Assembly (NCBI RefSeq): GCF_037126265.1
Contig: NZ_JAYLLN010000013.1
Coordinates: 12,537-76,536, forward strand
Direction of reading: 5' to 3'
DNA: 64,000 nucleotides
Source: Sphingobacterium tenebrionis
GTDB lineage: Bacteria; Bacteroidota; Bacteroidia; Sphingobacteriales; Sphingobacteriaceae
A model generated the notes under the pieces. That model had not been told where the DNA came from. It ran no database searches and was given only the letters and a program-made list of their open reading frames with translations. A program made the position numbers and the translations under genes. Positions 33,788 to 42,830 of this stretch are shown here, piece after piece; position 1 is the first letter of the stretch; each line of letters begins with the position of its first letter.

Positions 33788-33795
33788 CAAAGATA
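33788..33795 (-). promoter_or_regulatory. Candidate -7 element of the OmpA-family gene
   Basis: CAAAGATA on the plus strand is TATCTTTG on the minus strand, a match to TAnnTTTG. It predicts a leader of about 100 bases before the ATG at 33681. No clear -33 TTTG is seen. Confidence 0.5.
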
Positions 33796-34187
33796 TAATT
33801 GAAAATCTTTTTTAGGAAAATAGATGACCGACAATATTGTGTAAAATATTTCTTTATAGTGTAATATATCTCAAATAATCAAAATTGAATTTTTCAAATC
33901 AAACGTTTGTTTTAAATATTTATTATCAAAATTAATTTTATAATAAATTTTTAATCGAAAAACGGAAATCCTATTGAGTAATATTTAAAATGGGTTAAAT
34001 TTTATTTGTAAACAAACATCTACATAGGAAAGCCTGCAATAAATCATGCTTAAAACTTGTTTAAACCCATTATTTAATTTGTCTTTCACTAAATTTTCTT
34101 TCCTAGCCTAAAAACCCTGATCGGATTTCATGCTTCTTCCATGTTGCTCTGTTTTTACAATATGAATCGTATTTTGGGTCTTGGTGA

Positions 34188-34251
34188 AAGTGAGCTGGAA
34201 GTGACATGTAAGTGAGGTGTAAGTGCCTTTATGCACTTAAACCTTACTTAC
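34188..34251. repeat. 11-bp tandem repeat with 19-bp inverted repeat
   Basis: AAGTGAGCTGG, AAGTGACATGT and AAGTGAGGTGT follow each other at exact 11-base spacing from 34188, and a fourth AAGTG starts at 34221. The last part, 34208-34226, pairs 17 of 19 with 34233-34251 around a CTTTAT loop. The segment AAGTGAGGTGTAAGTG recurs with one change at 56145-56160. Confidence 0.8.
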
Positions 34252-34287
34252 AAGGTGCTTACAATATACCTTCATTGTGAACCAAAA

Positions 34288-34324
34288 AAGGCCGTATCAA
34301 ACACGAATGTGCTGATACGGCCTT
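34288..34324 (-). terminator. Intrinsic terminator of leuS
   Basis: Perfect 12-bp arms (34288-34299 and 34313-34324), GC-rich, followed on the minus strand by six Ts. It begins 24 bases past the leuS stop. Confidence 0.93.
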
Positions 34325-34348
34325 CTGCTACTTTAAAAAAATATTGAT

Positions 34349-37132
34349 TTAGATCACGATATTAATGATCTTCCCTTTTACAAAAATGATCTTCTTAACT
34401 GGTTTCCCATCCAAATACTTCTGTACATCTTGGTTTTCCATAAGAATTGCCTCTACCGCCTTTTGATCCAGATCTAATGCCAAAGGTAGATTCATACGCA
34501 TTTTACCATTGATAGATACAGGATATGCAAATTCGCTTTCCACCAAGTATTCTGGATTAAAGACTGGATATGGTGCATAGGATATGGTTCCTGGTTCATT
34601 GCCCAATAAGGACCAAAGCTCTTCCGTAATATGTGGTGCATAAGGTTCCAAACAGATGATCAGATCCTGTAAGATCTTACGCTTATTACATTTAAGATCA
34701 GTCAACTCATTGGCACAGATCATAAAAGCAGAAACGGAAGTATTGAAGGAAAATCTTTCAATGTCCTCTTCCACTTTCTTGATGATCTTATGCAATGCTT
34801 TGTATTCGGCTTTGCTAGGCTCGTCATCTGACACCAGGAAGTTCCCTTCTGCATCATGGAACAGACGCCATACCTTACGTAAAAATTTATATACCCCTTC
34901 AATACCGTTTGTATTCCAAGGTTTTGCCTGCTCTAAAGGACCCAGGAACATTTCGTACAAACGTAGGGTATCTGCACCATATTGACTGATGATATCATCT
35001 GGGTTAACCACATTGAACTTAGATTTGGACATCTTCTCCACCTCAGTTCCACAGATATATTTGCCATTTTCCAAAATAAATTCAGCATTGGCAAAGTCCG
35101 GACGGAATGATTTGAATTTCTCCAGATCCAACACATCGTTATGAACAATATTTACATCAACGTGCAATGGAATCGTTGGATACTCATTCTTTAAGCCTAA
35201 GGATACAAACTTGTTGGTTCCTCTACCTTCCGCATCCAAAATACGGTAAACAAAATTCGACCTTCCTTGGATCATCCCTTGGTTGATCAATTTTTTGAAT
35301 GGCTCTTCTTCATTATGGTATCCAATGTCCTTCAGGAATTTGTTCCAGAAGCGAGAATACAATAAGTGGCCGGTGGCATGTTCTGAACCACCAATATATA
35401 AATCTACGGCTTTCCAATAATCAACCGCTTCAGAAGAAGCAAATTGCGTTTTATTTTTCGGATCCATGTATCGGAACCAATACCAAGACGAACCTGCCCA
35501 ACCTGGCATGGTGCTCAACTCATACTCGTATTCATCCTGATATTTCCAGTCTTCAGCGCGTCCCAATGGTGGTTCGCCCGATTCGGTCGGCAAATATTTA
35601 TCAACCTCTGGTAATAATAGAGGCAACTCCTCCTCTTTGATCAGATAAGGCAACCCTTCCTTAAAATATACAGGAACTGGTTCGCCCCAATAGCGTTGTC
35701 TACCAAATATGGCATCCCGCATACGGAAGTTTACTTTTGCTTTACCCAATTTCAAAGATTCCAAACGCTCCACCAAAGCAGGCACTGCCTCTTGGTAGGT
35801 CATTCCATTGATAAAATCAGAGTTGATGTATTTTCCGTCTTTGTTTGGATCTGCTGCTTCTGAAATATCCTGGGTATCAGAAATTGCGATGATCGGCAAT
35901 CCAAAATGCTTAGCAAAGACGTAATCTCTTTGATCTCCGGATGGAACGGCCATTACTGCACCAGTTCCATAACTTGCCAATACATAATCAGCAATCCAGA
36001 TCTGTACATCTTCTCCCGTAATCGGATGTTTTGCATAAGATCCGGTAAATGCACCTGAAACAGTTTTTGTATCTGCCATCCGATCTAATTCGGATTTTTT
36101 GGATGTCTTATCGATATATGCCTCTACTTGTGCCTTTTGGTCGGCTGTAGTCAATGCATCCACCAATTCATGTTCTGGCGCCAAGACTACGAAACTTACT
36201 CCAAAGATGGTATCTAAACGGGTAGTGAAGACTTCAATCTCGCTGTTCAATTGTGGAACTGGAAATTTCACACTTGCTCCTACCGACTTGCCTATCCAAT
36301 TGCGTTGCATTTCCACTAAGGGTTCTGGCCAATCGATCGTTTCCAAACCACGCAATAACCGGTCTGCATAGGCGGTGATACGCATCGACCATTGCATCAT
36401 TTTCTTTTGTTCTACCGGGAATCCTCCGCGTTCGGATACACCATTGATCACCTCGTCATTCGCCAATACAGTGCCTAATGCAGCACACCAGTTCACCGTA
36501 CTTTCGCGTAGGTAGGCCAAACGGTATTTCAACAATTCTTCTTGTTGTTCTTTATCAGAAAAATCTTTCCACTCCGCTGCGGTGAATTCACGGATATCAT
36601 CATCTGCTTCGGCCTGTATACCTGCTGAACCTTGGCTTTCAAAATGTTGGATCAGCGCTTGGATGGTCTCCGCCTTATCGCTGGTTTTGTTGTACCAGGC
36701 ATCGAACAATTTCATGAAAATCCATTGGGTCCAATGGTAATATTCAGGTTCAGAGGTTCTGATCTCCCTACTCCAATCGTAAGAGAAACCGATATTATCC
36801 ATCTGCTCCCTATAGCGATTGATATTAGCTTCGGTAGTGATTGCAGGGTGTTGGCCAGTTTGAATGGCATATTGTTCTGCCGGAAGGCCAAACGAATCGT
36901 ATCCCATGGGATGCAATACATTAAAACCCTTCAGCCTTTTATATCTTGAGAAAATGTCAGAAGCGATATATCCGAGTGGGTGGCCGACGTGCAGACCTGC
37001 GCCCGATGGATAGGGAAACATGTCTAACACATAATATTTTGGTTTATCGGATGCCGTTTCTGTTTTAAAGGTCTGATGATCAGCCCAAAACTTTTGCCAC
37101 TTTTGCTCGATGGAAAGATGATTGTACTCCAT
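34349..37132 (-). CDS. leuS: Leucine--tRNA ligase
   Basis: Class I aminoacyl-tRNA synthetase that charges tRNA-Leu. The HIGH motif appears as HVGHPLGY at 48-55, and KMSKS at about 699-703 (EKMSKSKFN). The CP1 editing domain is recognisable (FTTRLDTIFGVSFVVLAPEH). The 927-residue length suits Bacteroidota LeuRS, which carry insertions. Monocistronic, divergent from ftsX with 157 bp between the starts; GCGAAAATA at 37164-37172 could be its -7 element in reverse (TATTTTCG). Confidence 0.97.
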   Translation of the reverse strand: MEYNHLSIEQKWQKFWADHQTFKTETASDKPKYYVLDMFPYPSGAGLHVGHPLGYIASDIFSRYKRLKGFNVLHPMGYDSFGLPAEQYAIQTGQHPAITTEANINRYREQMDNIGFSYDWSREIRTSEPEYYHWTQWIFMKLFDAWYNKTSDKAETIQALIQHFESQGSAGIQAEADDDIREFTAAEWKDFSDKEQQEELLKYRLAYLRESTVNWCAALGTVLANDEVINGVSERGGFPVEQKKMMQWSMRITAYADRLLRGLETIDWPEPLVEMQRNWIGKSVGASVKFPVPQLNSEIEVFTTRLDTIFGVSFVVLAPEHELVDALTTADQKAQVEAYIDKTSKKSELDRMADTKTVSGAFTGSYAKHPITGEDVQIWIADYVLASYGTGAVMAVPSGDQRDYVFAKHFGLPIIAISDTQDISEAADPNKDGKYINSDFINGMTYQEAVPALVERLESLKLGKAKVNFRMRDAIFGRQRYWGEPVPVYFKEGLPYLIKEEELPLLLPEVDKYLPTESGEPPLGRAEDWKYQDEYEYELSTMPGWAGSSWYWFRYMDPKNKTQFASSEAVDYWKAVDLYIGGSEHATGHLLYSRFWNKFLKDIGYHNEEEPFKKLINQGMIQGRSNFVYRILDAEGRGTNKFVSLGLKNEYPTIPLHVDVNIVHNDVLDLEKFKSFRPDFANAEFILENGKYICGTEVEKMSKSKFNVVNPDDIISQYGADTLRLYEMFLGPLEQAKPWNTNGIEGVYKFLRKVWRLFHDAEGNFLVSDDEPSKAEYKALHKIIKKVEEDIERFSFNTSVSAFMICANELTDLKCNKRKILQDLIICLEPYAPHITEELWSLLGNEPGTISYAPYPVFNPEYLVESEFAYPVSINGKMRMNLPLALDLDQKAVEAILMENQDVQKYLDGKPVKKIIFVKGKIINIVI

Positions 37133-37289
37133 TATTATTGATAAAAGAAATGTTGTAAGAATTGCGAAAATAGCTATTTTAAGGCAATTTTAGCACAAAA
37201 CTTTTTTATTCTATACAATAATTTCTGATATTCGTTGTTAGATGTTTAGTGAAAATACTTACTTTCGCACATAATATTAAGGAAATCAT

Positions 37290-38168
37290 ATGTCAGTGAT
37301 CGAACAGGGTTCGCCAAGAAAAAAAACTAAATCGGTATACATTTCTACAGTGATCAGTATTGCACTGGTACTATTAATGACAGGCTTATTGGGATTGATC
37401 CTCGTGCATGCCAAAAACCTATCTCGGTATGTGAAGGAAAATATCGTGCTGAATGTCATTGTCAACGACAATGTCAATGAAGGCGATGTGCTTTCTTTGC
37501 AGAAGGACCTTGAAAAAGATCCATATGTGCTCCGTTCAGAATATGTGAGTAAAGAATTAGCAGCCAAGAATCTGAAAGAAGATCTTGGTGAAGATTTCGT
37601 AGAATACCTGGGCCATAACCCCCTATTACCATCTGTTGATATCTACATGAAAGAACAGTATGCCAATACCGATAGCATCAAAATGTTCATTGATAAGGTT
37701 GGCAAGAACAGTAAGGTAAAAGAAGTGGTTTACCAAGAGTCATTGATTGATATGGTCAACCAGAACATCCGTATCATTGGAATTGTTATTTTGGCATTCA
37801 CGGTAATCCTATTGATCATTGCCGTTGCTTTGATCAACAACACCATCCGTTTAGCGATCTACTCGCAGCGTTTCTTGATCAAGAGTATGCAATTGATCGG
37901 TGCGACCAAGAATTTCATCAGACGCCCATATATCATGTATGGCATTGCTCATGGCCTAATTGGTTCCTTGATCGCTATTCTATTATTGGTATTGACCCTT
38001 CAATTTGCTCAAAAACAGGTTCCTGAATTGGTGTTCCTTCGTGATTGGGTGGAGTTTGCGATTATTTTTGCGATCGTTATCGGATTGGGGATCCTGATTT
38101 CAGGTTTGAGTACCTATTTTGCTGTTACCAAATATTTACGCGCTAAATCCGCGAGTTTATACCGTTAA
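37290..38168 (+). CDS. ftsX: Cell division protein FtsX
   Basis: ABC-type membrane partner of FtsE that controls peptidoglycan hydrolases at division. A 292-residue protein with one N-terminal transmembrane helix (about 22-42), a periplasmic domain (about 45-165) and three C-terminal helices. ILAFTVILLIIAVALINNTI with RLAIYSQRFLIKSMQLIGAT is the FtsX/FtsX-like permease signature. AAGGA lies 8 bases before the ATG. First gene of ftsX-DUF3098-uppP; ftsE is not adjacent. Confidence 0.93.
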   Translation: MSVIEQGSPRKKTKSVYISTVISIALVLLMTGLLGLILVHAKNLSRYVKENIVLNVIVNDNVNEGDVLSLQKDLEKDPYVLRSEYVSKELAAKNLKEDLGEDFVEYLGHNPLLPSVDIYMKEQYANTDSIKMFIDKVGKNSKVKEVVYQESLIDMVNQNIRIIGIVILAFTVILLIIAVALINNTIRLAIYSQRFLIKSMQLIGATKNFIRRPYIMYGIAHGLIGSLIAILLLVLTLQFAQKQVPELVFLRDWVEFAIIFAIVIGLGILISGLSTYFAVTKYLRAKSASLYR

Positions 38169-38183
38169 TCAATTATTATTAAA

Positions 38184-38435
38184 ATGAGTCAGACTGTAAA
38201 AAACACGAAAACGCAGGCTAAAACGGCTAACCAAGGCCAATTTATCTTTCATAAAATAAATTATCAATTATTTATATTAAGCATCATTGTGGTTGCTGTA
38301 GGTTTTTTATTGATGATGGGTACTGAAGATATCTATAGTTTCACCAAGATCACGCTTGCTCCTTTAGTGGTAGTAGCTGGTTTTGCATTAGGATTCGTAG
38401 CCATTTTATATAAACCAAAGACAAAAGAAAAATAA
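38184..38435 (+). CDS. DUF3098 membrane protein
   Basis: An 83-residue protein with two predicted transmembrane helices (LFILSIIVVAVGFLLMMG and LAPLVVVAGFALGFVAILY). The pattern and position between ftsX and uppP are typical of DUF3098 proteins in Bacteroidota. Unknown role; cell-envelope biogenesis is inferred from the neighbours. It lies 15 bp after ftsX and 3 bp before uppP. Confidence 0.85.
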   Translation: MSQTVKNTKTQAKTANQGQFIFHKINYQLFILSIIVVAVGFLLMMGTEDIYSFTKITLAPLVVVAGFALGFVAILYKPKTKEK

Positions 38436-38438
38436 TAG

Positions 38439-39254
38439 ATGAGTATTTTTGAGGCCATAATCCTAGCAATTGTTGAAGGATTAACCGAATATTTACCCAT
38501 ATCTTCTACTGCCCATATGGGATTCACAGCTGCCCTGATGGGTATGCAAGAAAGTGAATATCTGAAAATGTTTCAAGTGTCGATCCAGTTCGGTGCCATC
38601 CTTTCCATCGTCGTGCTCTATTGGAGAAAGTTCTTCGATTTTAAAAACCTGAATTTCTATTTCAAACTGGCCATCGCTGTTATTCCAGCTTTGGTTTTAG
38701 GTAAATTATTAGACGATAAGATTGAGGCAGTTCTAGGGAACCAGATTGCTATTTCGGCAGTTCTTGTCTTAGGTGGAGTTGTTCTTTTGTTCGTTGATAA
38801 ATGGTTCAAGAATCCAAAGATCACAGACGAAAAGCAGATTCCAATTAAAAAAGCATTTATTATTGGTTTTTGGCAGTGTTTAGCCATGATGCCAGGGACA
38901 TCGCGTTCTGCGGCATCCATCATTGGGGGTTTAACCCAAGGATTGGACCGTAAAGCTGCAGCTGAATTTTCCTTTTTCTTGGCGGTTCCTACCATGTTGG
39001 CCGTTACGGTCTATTCTATTTTCGTAAAGACTTGGGGCGAAGGAACAGCGCATGCACAGAAAGGATATGAAATGATCATGGCGAGCAATGAAACCATTAT
39101 GGTGTTCATCATAGGAAATATCGTTGCCTTTATTGTGGCCATGATCGCTGTAAAATCATTTATCACTGTATTGACAAAATACGGCTTCAAGTTTTGGGGC
39201 TGGTATAGAATTGTAATCGGTATTGCTTTATTGGTTTTCTTTTATAACCAATAA
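38439..39254 (+). CDS. uppP: Undecaprenyl-diphosphatase (bacitracin resistance protein)
   Basis: Dephosphorylates undecaprenyl pyrophosphate to recycle the lipid carrier for peptidoglycan synthesis. A 271-residue polytopic protein with the family motifs EGLTEYLPISSTAHM (13-27) and PGTSRSAASIIGG (from about 152). Third gene of the ftsX operon, 3 bp after DUF3098, so carrier recycling is co-expressed with a division protein. A terminator follows 22 bases after the stop. Confidence 0.96.
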   Translation: MSIFEAIILAIVEGLTEYLPISSTAHMGFTAALMGMQESEYLKMFQVSIQFGAILSIVVLYWRKFFDFKNLNFYFKLAIAVIPALVLGKLLDDKIEAVLGNQIAISAVLVLGGVVLLFVDKWFKNPKITDEKQIPIKKAFIIGFWQCLAMMPGTSRSAASIIGGLTQGLDRKAAAEFSFFLAVPTMLAVTVYSIFVKTWGEGTAHAQKGYEMIMASNETIMVFIIGNIVAFIVAMIAVKSFITVLTKYGFKFWGWYRIVIGIALLVFFYNQ

Positions 39255-39276
39255 TCGTACGCTATAATAGGTAATG

Positions 39277-39309
39277 AACGGTCAAGGTGTGGTAAAACCC
39301 TTGACCGTT
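39277..39309 (+). terminator. Terminator of the ftsX-DUF3098-uppP operon
   Basis: 11-bp arms (39277-39287 and 39299-39309) followed by a T-rich stretch. truB then starts within 57 bases from its own promoter-like TATTTTTG at 39346-39353. Confidence 0.87.
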
Positions 39310-39365
39310 TTTATTTATAGCAAGGGCAATGCTAAATATTATTACTATTTTTGCAGAAAATTGGA

Positions 39366-40094
39366 ATGAACAACATACAAGAAGATAAATCCATTGCCGA
39401 CCTCAATTTTGCTGAAGGTGCCGTTTTGTTGATTGACAAACCGTTGACCTGGACGAGTTTTGATGTGGTGGGAAAATTAAGAAATACCCTAAAACCTTTA
39501 AAATTAAAGGTGGGACATGCGGGCACCTTGGATCCATTGGCAACGGGATTATTGATTGTATGTACAGGTAAAATGACCAAACAGATCGACGGCTTTCAGG
39601 CTGAAGACAAGGAATATACCGGGACCATTACTTTAGGTGCTACTACCCCTACGTATGACCTGGAAAGTGAAATTGACCAAACCTTCGAAACCCAACATAT
39701 CACAGAAGAAATGATCCAGCAAACGGCTGCGGATTTCCTCGGCGAACAGGATCAATTCCCTCCTGCCCATTCAGCGATTAAAATTGGCGGTGAAAGGGTT
39801 TATGAAAAAGCAAGGCGTGGTGAAGAAGTGGAGCTGAAAGCGAGAAGGATAAACATTACTGCCTTTGACATTGAAAAAATTGAAATGCCATTGGTTTATT
39901 TCCGGATTCGATGTACTAAGGGAACCTATATCCGTTCTATTGCCAATGATTTCGGGAAAAGGCTACAATCTGGAAGTCACCTATCTTCATTGAGAAGAAC
40001 AAAAAGTGGTGATTTTGATGTGCAGGATGCCTGGGATCTTACCACTTTAATTAATCAGATAAAAGAAACCAAAGAGCAATCTTTGTTAAAATAA
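39366..40094 (+). CDS. truB: tRNA pseudouridine(55) synthase
   Basis: Makes pseudouridine 55 in the tRNA T-loop. The catalytic Asp56 is in GHAGTLDPLATGLL, and KPLTWTSFDVV (25-35) is the conserved N-terminal motif. CTKGTYIRSIANDFG is a conserved binding strand. The ATG at 39366 gives 242 residues; a TTG at 39351 lies inside the promoter-like element. ribF follows after 16 bp, a common pairing. Confidence 0.96.
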   Translation: MNNIQEDKSIADLNFAEGAVLLIDKPLTWTSFDVVGKLRNTLKPLKLKVGHAGTLDPLATGLLIVCTGKMTKQIDGFQAEDKEYTGTITLGATTPTYDLESEIDQTFETQHITEEMIQQTAADFLGEQDQFPPAHSAIKIGGERVYEKARRGEEVELKARRINITAFDIEKIEMPLVYFRIRCTKGTYIRSIANDFGKRLQSGSHLSSLRRTKSGDFDVQDAWDLTTLINQIKETKEQSLLK

Positions 40095-40110
40095 CCTTCA
40101 ACAATAAGGA

Positions 40111-41088
40111 ATGAAAATATACAGAAATCTTGATGAGTTTCAACCATTAGACTTTGCCATTGTCACCATCGGAACGTTTGACGGTGTACATGTTGGTCAT
40201 CAGAAAATACTGAACAAATTGGTTGAGCTTGCCAAAGATAATACTGGTGAAACCGTGTTACTAACCTTCTACCCACATCCAAGATTGATCATCAATCCAG
40301 ACGATGATTCACTGCGATTGATCAATGATATCGAGGAAAAAGTAGAAAGATTGGCTTTAGCCGGAATCGATCATTTAATCATAACTCCTTTTACCCGCGA
40401 TTTTTCTAACCAAACAGCAGAGGAATACATCTCGAATGTATTGGTCAATAAAATTGGCTGTAAGAAGATTGTCATCGGATATGACCATCATTTTGGCAAG
40501 AATCGGGAAGGTACGATCAAGGATTTGATCCATAATTCGCAGATATTTGATTATACCGTGGAAGAAATTCCGGAGCAGGATATTGAGGATGTGGCTGTAT
40601 CGTCTACCCGCGTTCGGGAATCACTTATCAAAGGGGATATCATTACGGCAAATAAATACTTGGGCTATCCATTTGAATTGACTGGAACGGTTATCCGAGG
40701 CGATCAAATTGGCCGGGAGATCGGTTTTCCAACGGCTAATCTTCATATTCATGAAGCCCATAAACTGATTCCAGCCTATGGAATTTATGCGGTGGAAGTG
40801 GAGATCTATCCTAGATCAAGTGAAATTAAAACTGGACACTATTATCAACCTGAGCCAGAGCGTGTAGCACAGGGAATGTGTTATATAGGCACCAGGCCAA
40901 CTGTTGATGGTATGAACAGAAAGATTGAAGTGAATCTTTTGGATTTCAATGATGATCTATATACCAAGACCGTGAGGGTTAAATTCCTACAGTTTATCCG
41001 CCACGACCAATGGTTTGAAAGTTTAGAATTGATGCAGGAACAAATCAAAAAAGACGAAAAGGATATTCGAGCTTTCTTTGAAAATTGA
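40111..41088 (+). CDS. ribF: Bifunctional riboflavin kinase / FAD synthetase
   Basis: Converts riboflavin to FMN and then FAD. The N-terminal nucleotidyltransferase domain has GTFDGVHVGH at 21-30 and SSTRVRESLIKGD (about 170). The C-terminal riboflavin kinase domain has GREIGFPTANL (from about 202). The 325-residue length is typical. It probably forms an operon with truB and ends at a strong bidirectional hairpin. Confidence 0.96.
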   Translation: MKIYRNLDEFQPLDFAIVTIGTFDGVHVGHQKILNKLVELAKDNTGETVLLTFYPHPRLIINPDDDSLRLINDIEEKVERLALAGIDHLIITPFTRDFSNQTAEEYISNVLVNKIGCKKIVIGYDHHFGKNREGTIKDLIHNSQIFDYTVEEIPEQDIEDVAVSSTRVRESLIKGDIITANKYLGYPFELTGTVIRGDQIGREIGFPTANLHIHEAHKLIPAYGIYAVEVEIYPRSSEIKTGHYYQPEPERVAQGMCYIGTRPTVDGMNRKIEVNLLDFNDDLYTKTVRVKFLQFIRHDQWFESLELMQEQIKKDEKDIRAFFEN

Positions 41089-41090
41089 TA

Positions 41091-41128
41091 AAAACAAAAG
41101 GCCTAATTTTTTTTAGGCCTTTTGTTTT
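41091..41128. terminator. Bidirectional terminator between ribF and the small lipoprotein gene
   Basis: 16-bp perfect arms (41091-41106 and 41113-41128) containing AGGCC, with A and T runs on both sides. It serves two converging genes. Confidence 0.92.
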
Positions 41129-41140
41129 ATATTGATCTTT

Positions 41141-41461
41141 TTATTTTAATTTTCGGAATTTAAGTTCATAACTACTATTCCTTTTATCTTCATCTTTAAG
41201 TTTTTGGACTTGTGCATTGGTTAACCATTTGATCTCTACGTTGACCACAAGCCTATTTTTTCCGATATCGACTTTTATTTCTCCATTATCATCATGGGGC
41301 ATCGTGGATGACCAGGTTTCCGTAATCTCCCACTGATATAAAGTAGGGTCATCTAAATCCAGGTCATTTTTCTTACAAGCGCCCAATATAAACAGTACGA
41401 AGAGGATTGGAATTAAGCCATTCCCAATGTTATGTTTCCATGATTTCAGATAATTTCTCAT
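41141..41461 (-). CDS. Small putative lipoprotein
   Basis: A 106-residue protein with a hydrophobic N-terminal run (GLIPILFVLFILGAC) ending in a lipobox-like LGAC, then KKNDLDLDDPT, an Asp-rich tether common in outer-membrane lipoproteins. The mature domain (YQWEITETWSSTMPHDDNG) has no recognised family. Its promoter would lie in the 54 bp before bshB1's stop. Unknown function. Confidence 0.72.
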   Translation of the reverse strand: MRNYLKSWKHNIGNGLIPILFVLFILGACKKNDLDLDDPTLYQWEITETWSSTMPHDDNGEIKVDIGKNRLVVNVEIKWLTNAQVQKLKDEDKRNSSYELKFRKLK

Positions 41462-41515
41462 TGGGATTTGGTTTGTAATAATTACTAAATAATTGACTAA
41501 ACCAAATATAAAAAA

Positions 41516-42235
41516 TTAAATCAATTCAAACAAATCACTGATTCCCAATAGTTTTCGTGATGTGAAGCCTTCCGCATATTTAACCTGGATAGAGCGGCCC
41601 AATTCCTGCGCACGAGCTCTCGTGGAATTCATGAAATCAGGGTTTGAAATATAGGTTTCTGGTTCATCATCCGAATCCGAAACATTGAATTGTGTTCCAT
41701 AAGCCAATATAGATTTCTCTTTCACATCCCAATATTCCGTGATATCGATCAATATATCTGGTTGTATGTATTTATCCTGGATCAATTGCAATTGCAGTCT
41801 AGGTCTAAATGCTTCTTGTTCCTTTCCATCCAATTGAGTCTCTACCCTTCTCAGCCCCGCCAAAAACAGCGCATCATTGACCAATTTACTTGCTCTACCA
41901 TGGTCAGGATGACGATCATCCAAAGCATTGGTGATCACAATTTCGGGTTGATATTTACGGATCGCTTTAATAATGGTCAATTGGCATTCTTCATTATTCT
42001 GGAAGAATCCATCCCTCAATTTAAGGTTTTCACGGACTGCGACTCCTAAAATCCTGGCTGCCTCTGCGGCTTCGGCTTCTCGTGTTTCAGCAGTACCTCT
42101 GGTCCCCAATTCTCCTTGTGTGAGATCAATGATTCCAACCTTCCTGCCTTCTGCTACATACTTAGCAATAACTCCACCTGCACCTAACTCCGCATCATCA
42201 GGATGAACGGTCATAACCAATAAATCTAACTTCAT
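41516..42235 (-). CDS. bshB1: Bacillithiol biosynthesis deacetylase BshB1
   Basis: Deacetylates GlcNAc-malate to GlcN-malate for the low-molecular-weight thiol bacillithiol. The zinc motif is HPDDAELGAGG (11-21), and the active-site region TQGELGTRGTAETR is the distinctive BshB1 segment. A second metal/base motif is DDRHPDHGRAS (about 108-118). The 239-residue length is normal. Followed upstream on the same strand by a peroxidase and DUF4294, with gaps under 50 bp, so a thiol/redox operon is plausible. Confidence 0.93.
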   Translation of the reverse strand: MKLDLLVMTVHPDDAELGAGGVIAKYVAEGRKVGIIDLTQGELGTRGTAETREAEAAEAARILGVAVRENLKLRDGFFQNNEECQLTIIKAIRKYQPEIVITNALDDRHPDHGRASKLVNDALFLAGLRRVETQLDGKEQEAFRPRLQLQLIQDKYIQPDILIDITEYWDVKEKSILAYGTQFNVSDSDDEPETYISNPDFMNSTRARAQELGRSIQVKYAEGFTSRKLLGISDLFELI

Positions 42236-42283
42236 ATTTTCTTATTTTTTTGGATGAATTCCAAATTTAACCAAAATATATGG

Positions 42284-42784
42284 TTAAACTTTTAACGAGA
42301 GCAGCTCTTCGATGCGATTGTGGACTTTCTTTGACATTGGGCTCGTCAAACTATAGAAATAATCGACAACCTCCCCTTTCCTGTTCACCAGGTATTTATG
42401 GAAATTCCAAAGTGGAACAGAATCCACCTTTCCGTTGATGTTACTATTGGATAGATATTGATATAAAGGGTCGGTAAATTCCCCTCTTACATGGATTCTT
42501 TTGAATACGGGAAAAGATACTTGTTTTGCGATCCTGCAATAGGTTTCCAGCGTTCTACCGGTCAGGGGCTCCTGCTTTCTAAAATCATTGGATGGAAAGG
42601 CCAGCACTTCAAAACCCAACTGTTTATATTTGCGATAAAGGCTTTCTAAGGTTTCGAATTGTTTATTGAAGAAACATTTACTGGCTGTATTGACAATAAG
42701 CACTACTTTACCTTCAAAATCTCGTAAAGACCGCTTATTACCGCTAAACTCCAGTGCTGAAAAATCATAGATCGTCTTGTTCAT
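42284..42784 (-). CDS. Glutathione peroxidase family protein, probably thioredoxin-dependent
   Basis: Reduces peroxides. The peroxidatic Cys37 is in NTASKCFFNKQF, with Gln71 in KQEP and a WNFHKYLV motif (about 134-141) completing the catalytic tetrad. In the usual FPCNQF segment the Cys is Ser (FPSNDF). Cys83 in TYCRIAKQVSFPVF aligns with the resolving Cys of thioredoxin-dependent two-Cys members. Bacteroidota generally lack glutathione, which fits. It lies 48 bp from bshB1, so coupling to bacillithiol is possible but unproven. Confidence 0.88.
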   Translation of the reverse strand: MNKTIYDFSALEFSGNKRSLRDFEGKVVLIVNTASKCFFNKQFETLESLYRKYKQLGFEVLAFPSNDFRKQEPLTGRTLETYCRIAKQVSFPVFKRIHVRGEFTDPLYQYLSNSNINGKVDSVPLWNFHKYLVNRKGEVVDYFYSLTSPMSKKVHNRIEELLSLKV

Positions 42785-42830
42785 AATCGCTGGTTTTATT
42801 GGTTTATATGTTGTTGGAACCGATATCCCT

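Larger units (their letters stand above)
33682..34287. other. Long non-coding region upstream of the OmpA-family gene
   Basis: About 600 bases without a supportable gene. It holds a candidate minus-strand promoter at 33788-33795, a very AT-rich stretch (about 33800-34070), and the 11-bp periodic repeat and hairpin at 34188-34251. It ends at the leuS terminator. Confidence 0.7.

Noticed and set aside
37172..37195. GCTA...TAGC palindrome upstream of leuS
   Set aside because: The spacing (14 bases between GCTA and TAGC) and sequence do not match the CTAA-N5-TTAG motif; in AT-rich DNA this is expected by chance.
41466..41507. 9-bp inverted repeat (ATTTGGTTT / AAACCAAAT) after bshB1
   Set aside because: The loop is long and no T-run follows on the minus strand, so I did not call a terminator. 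It could be an operator for the small lipoprotein gene.
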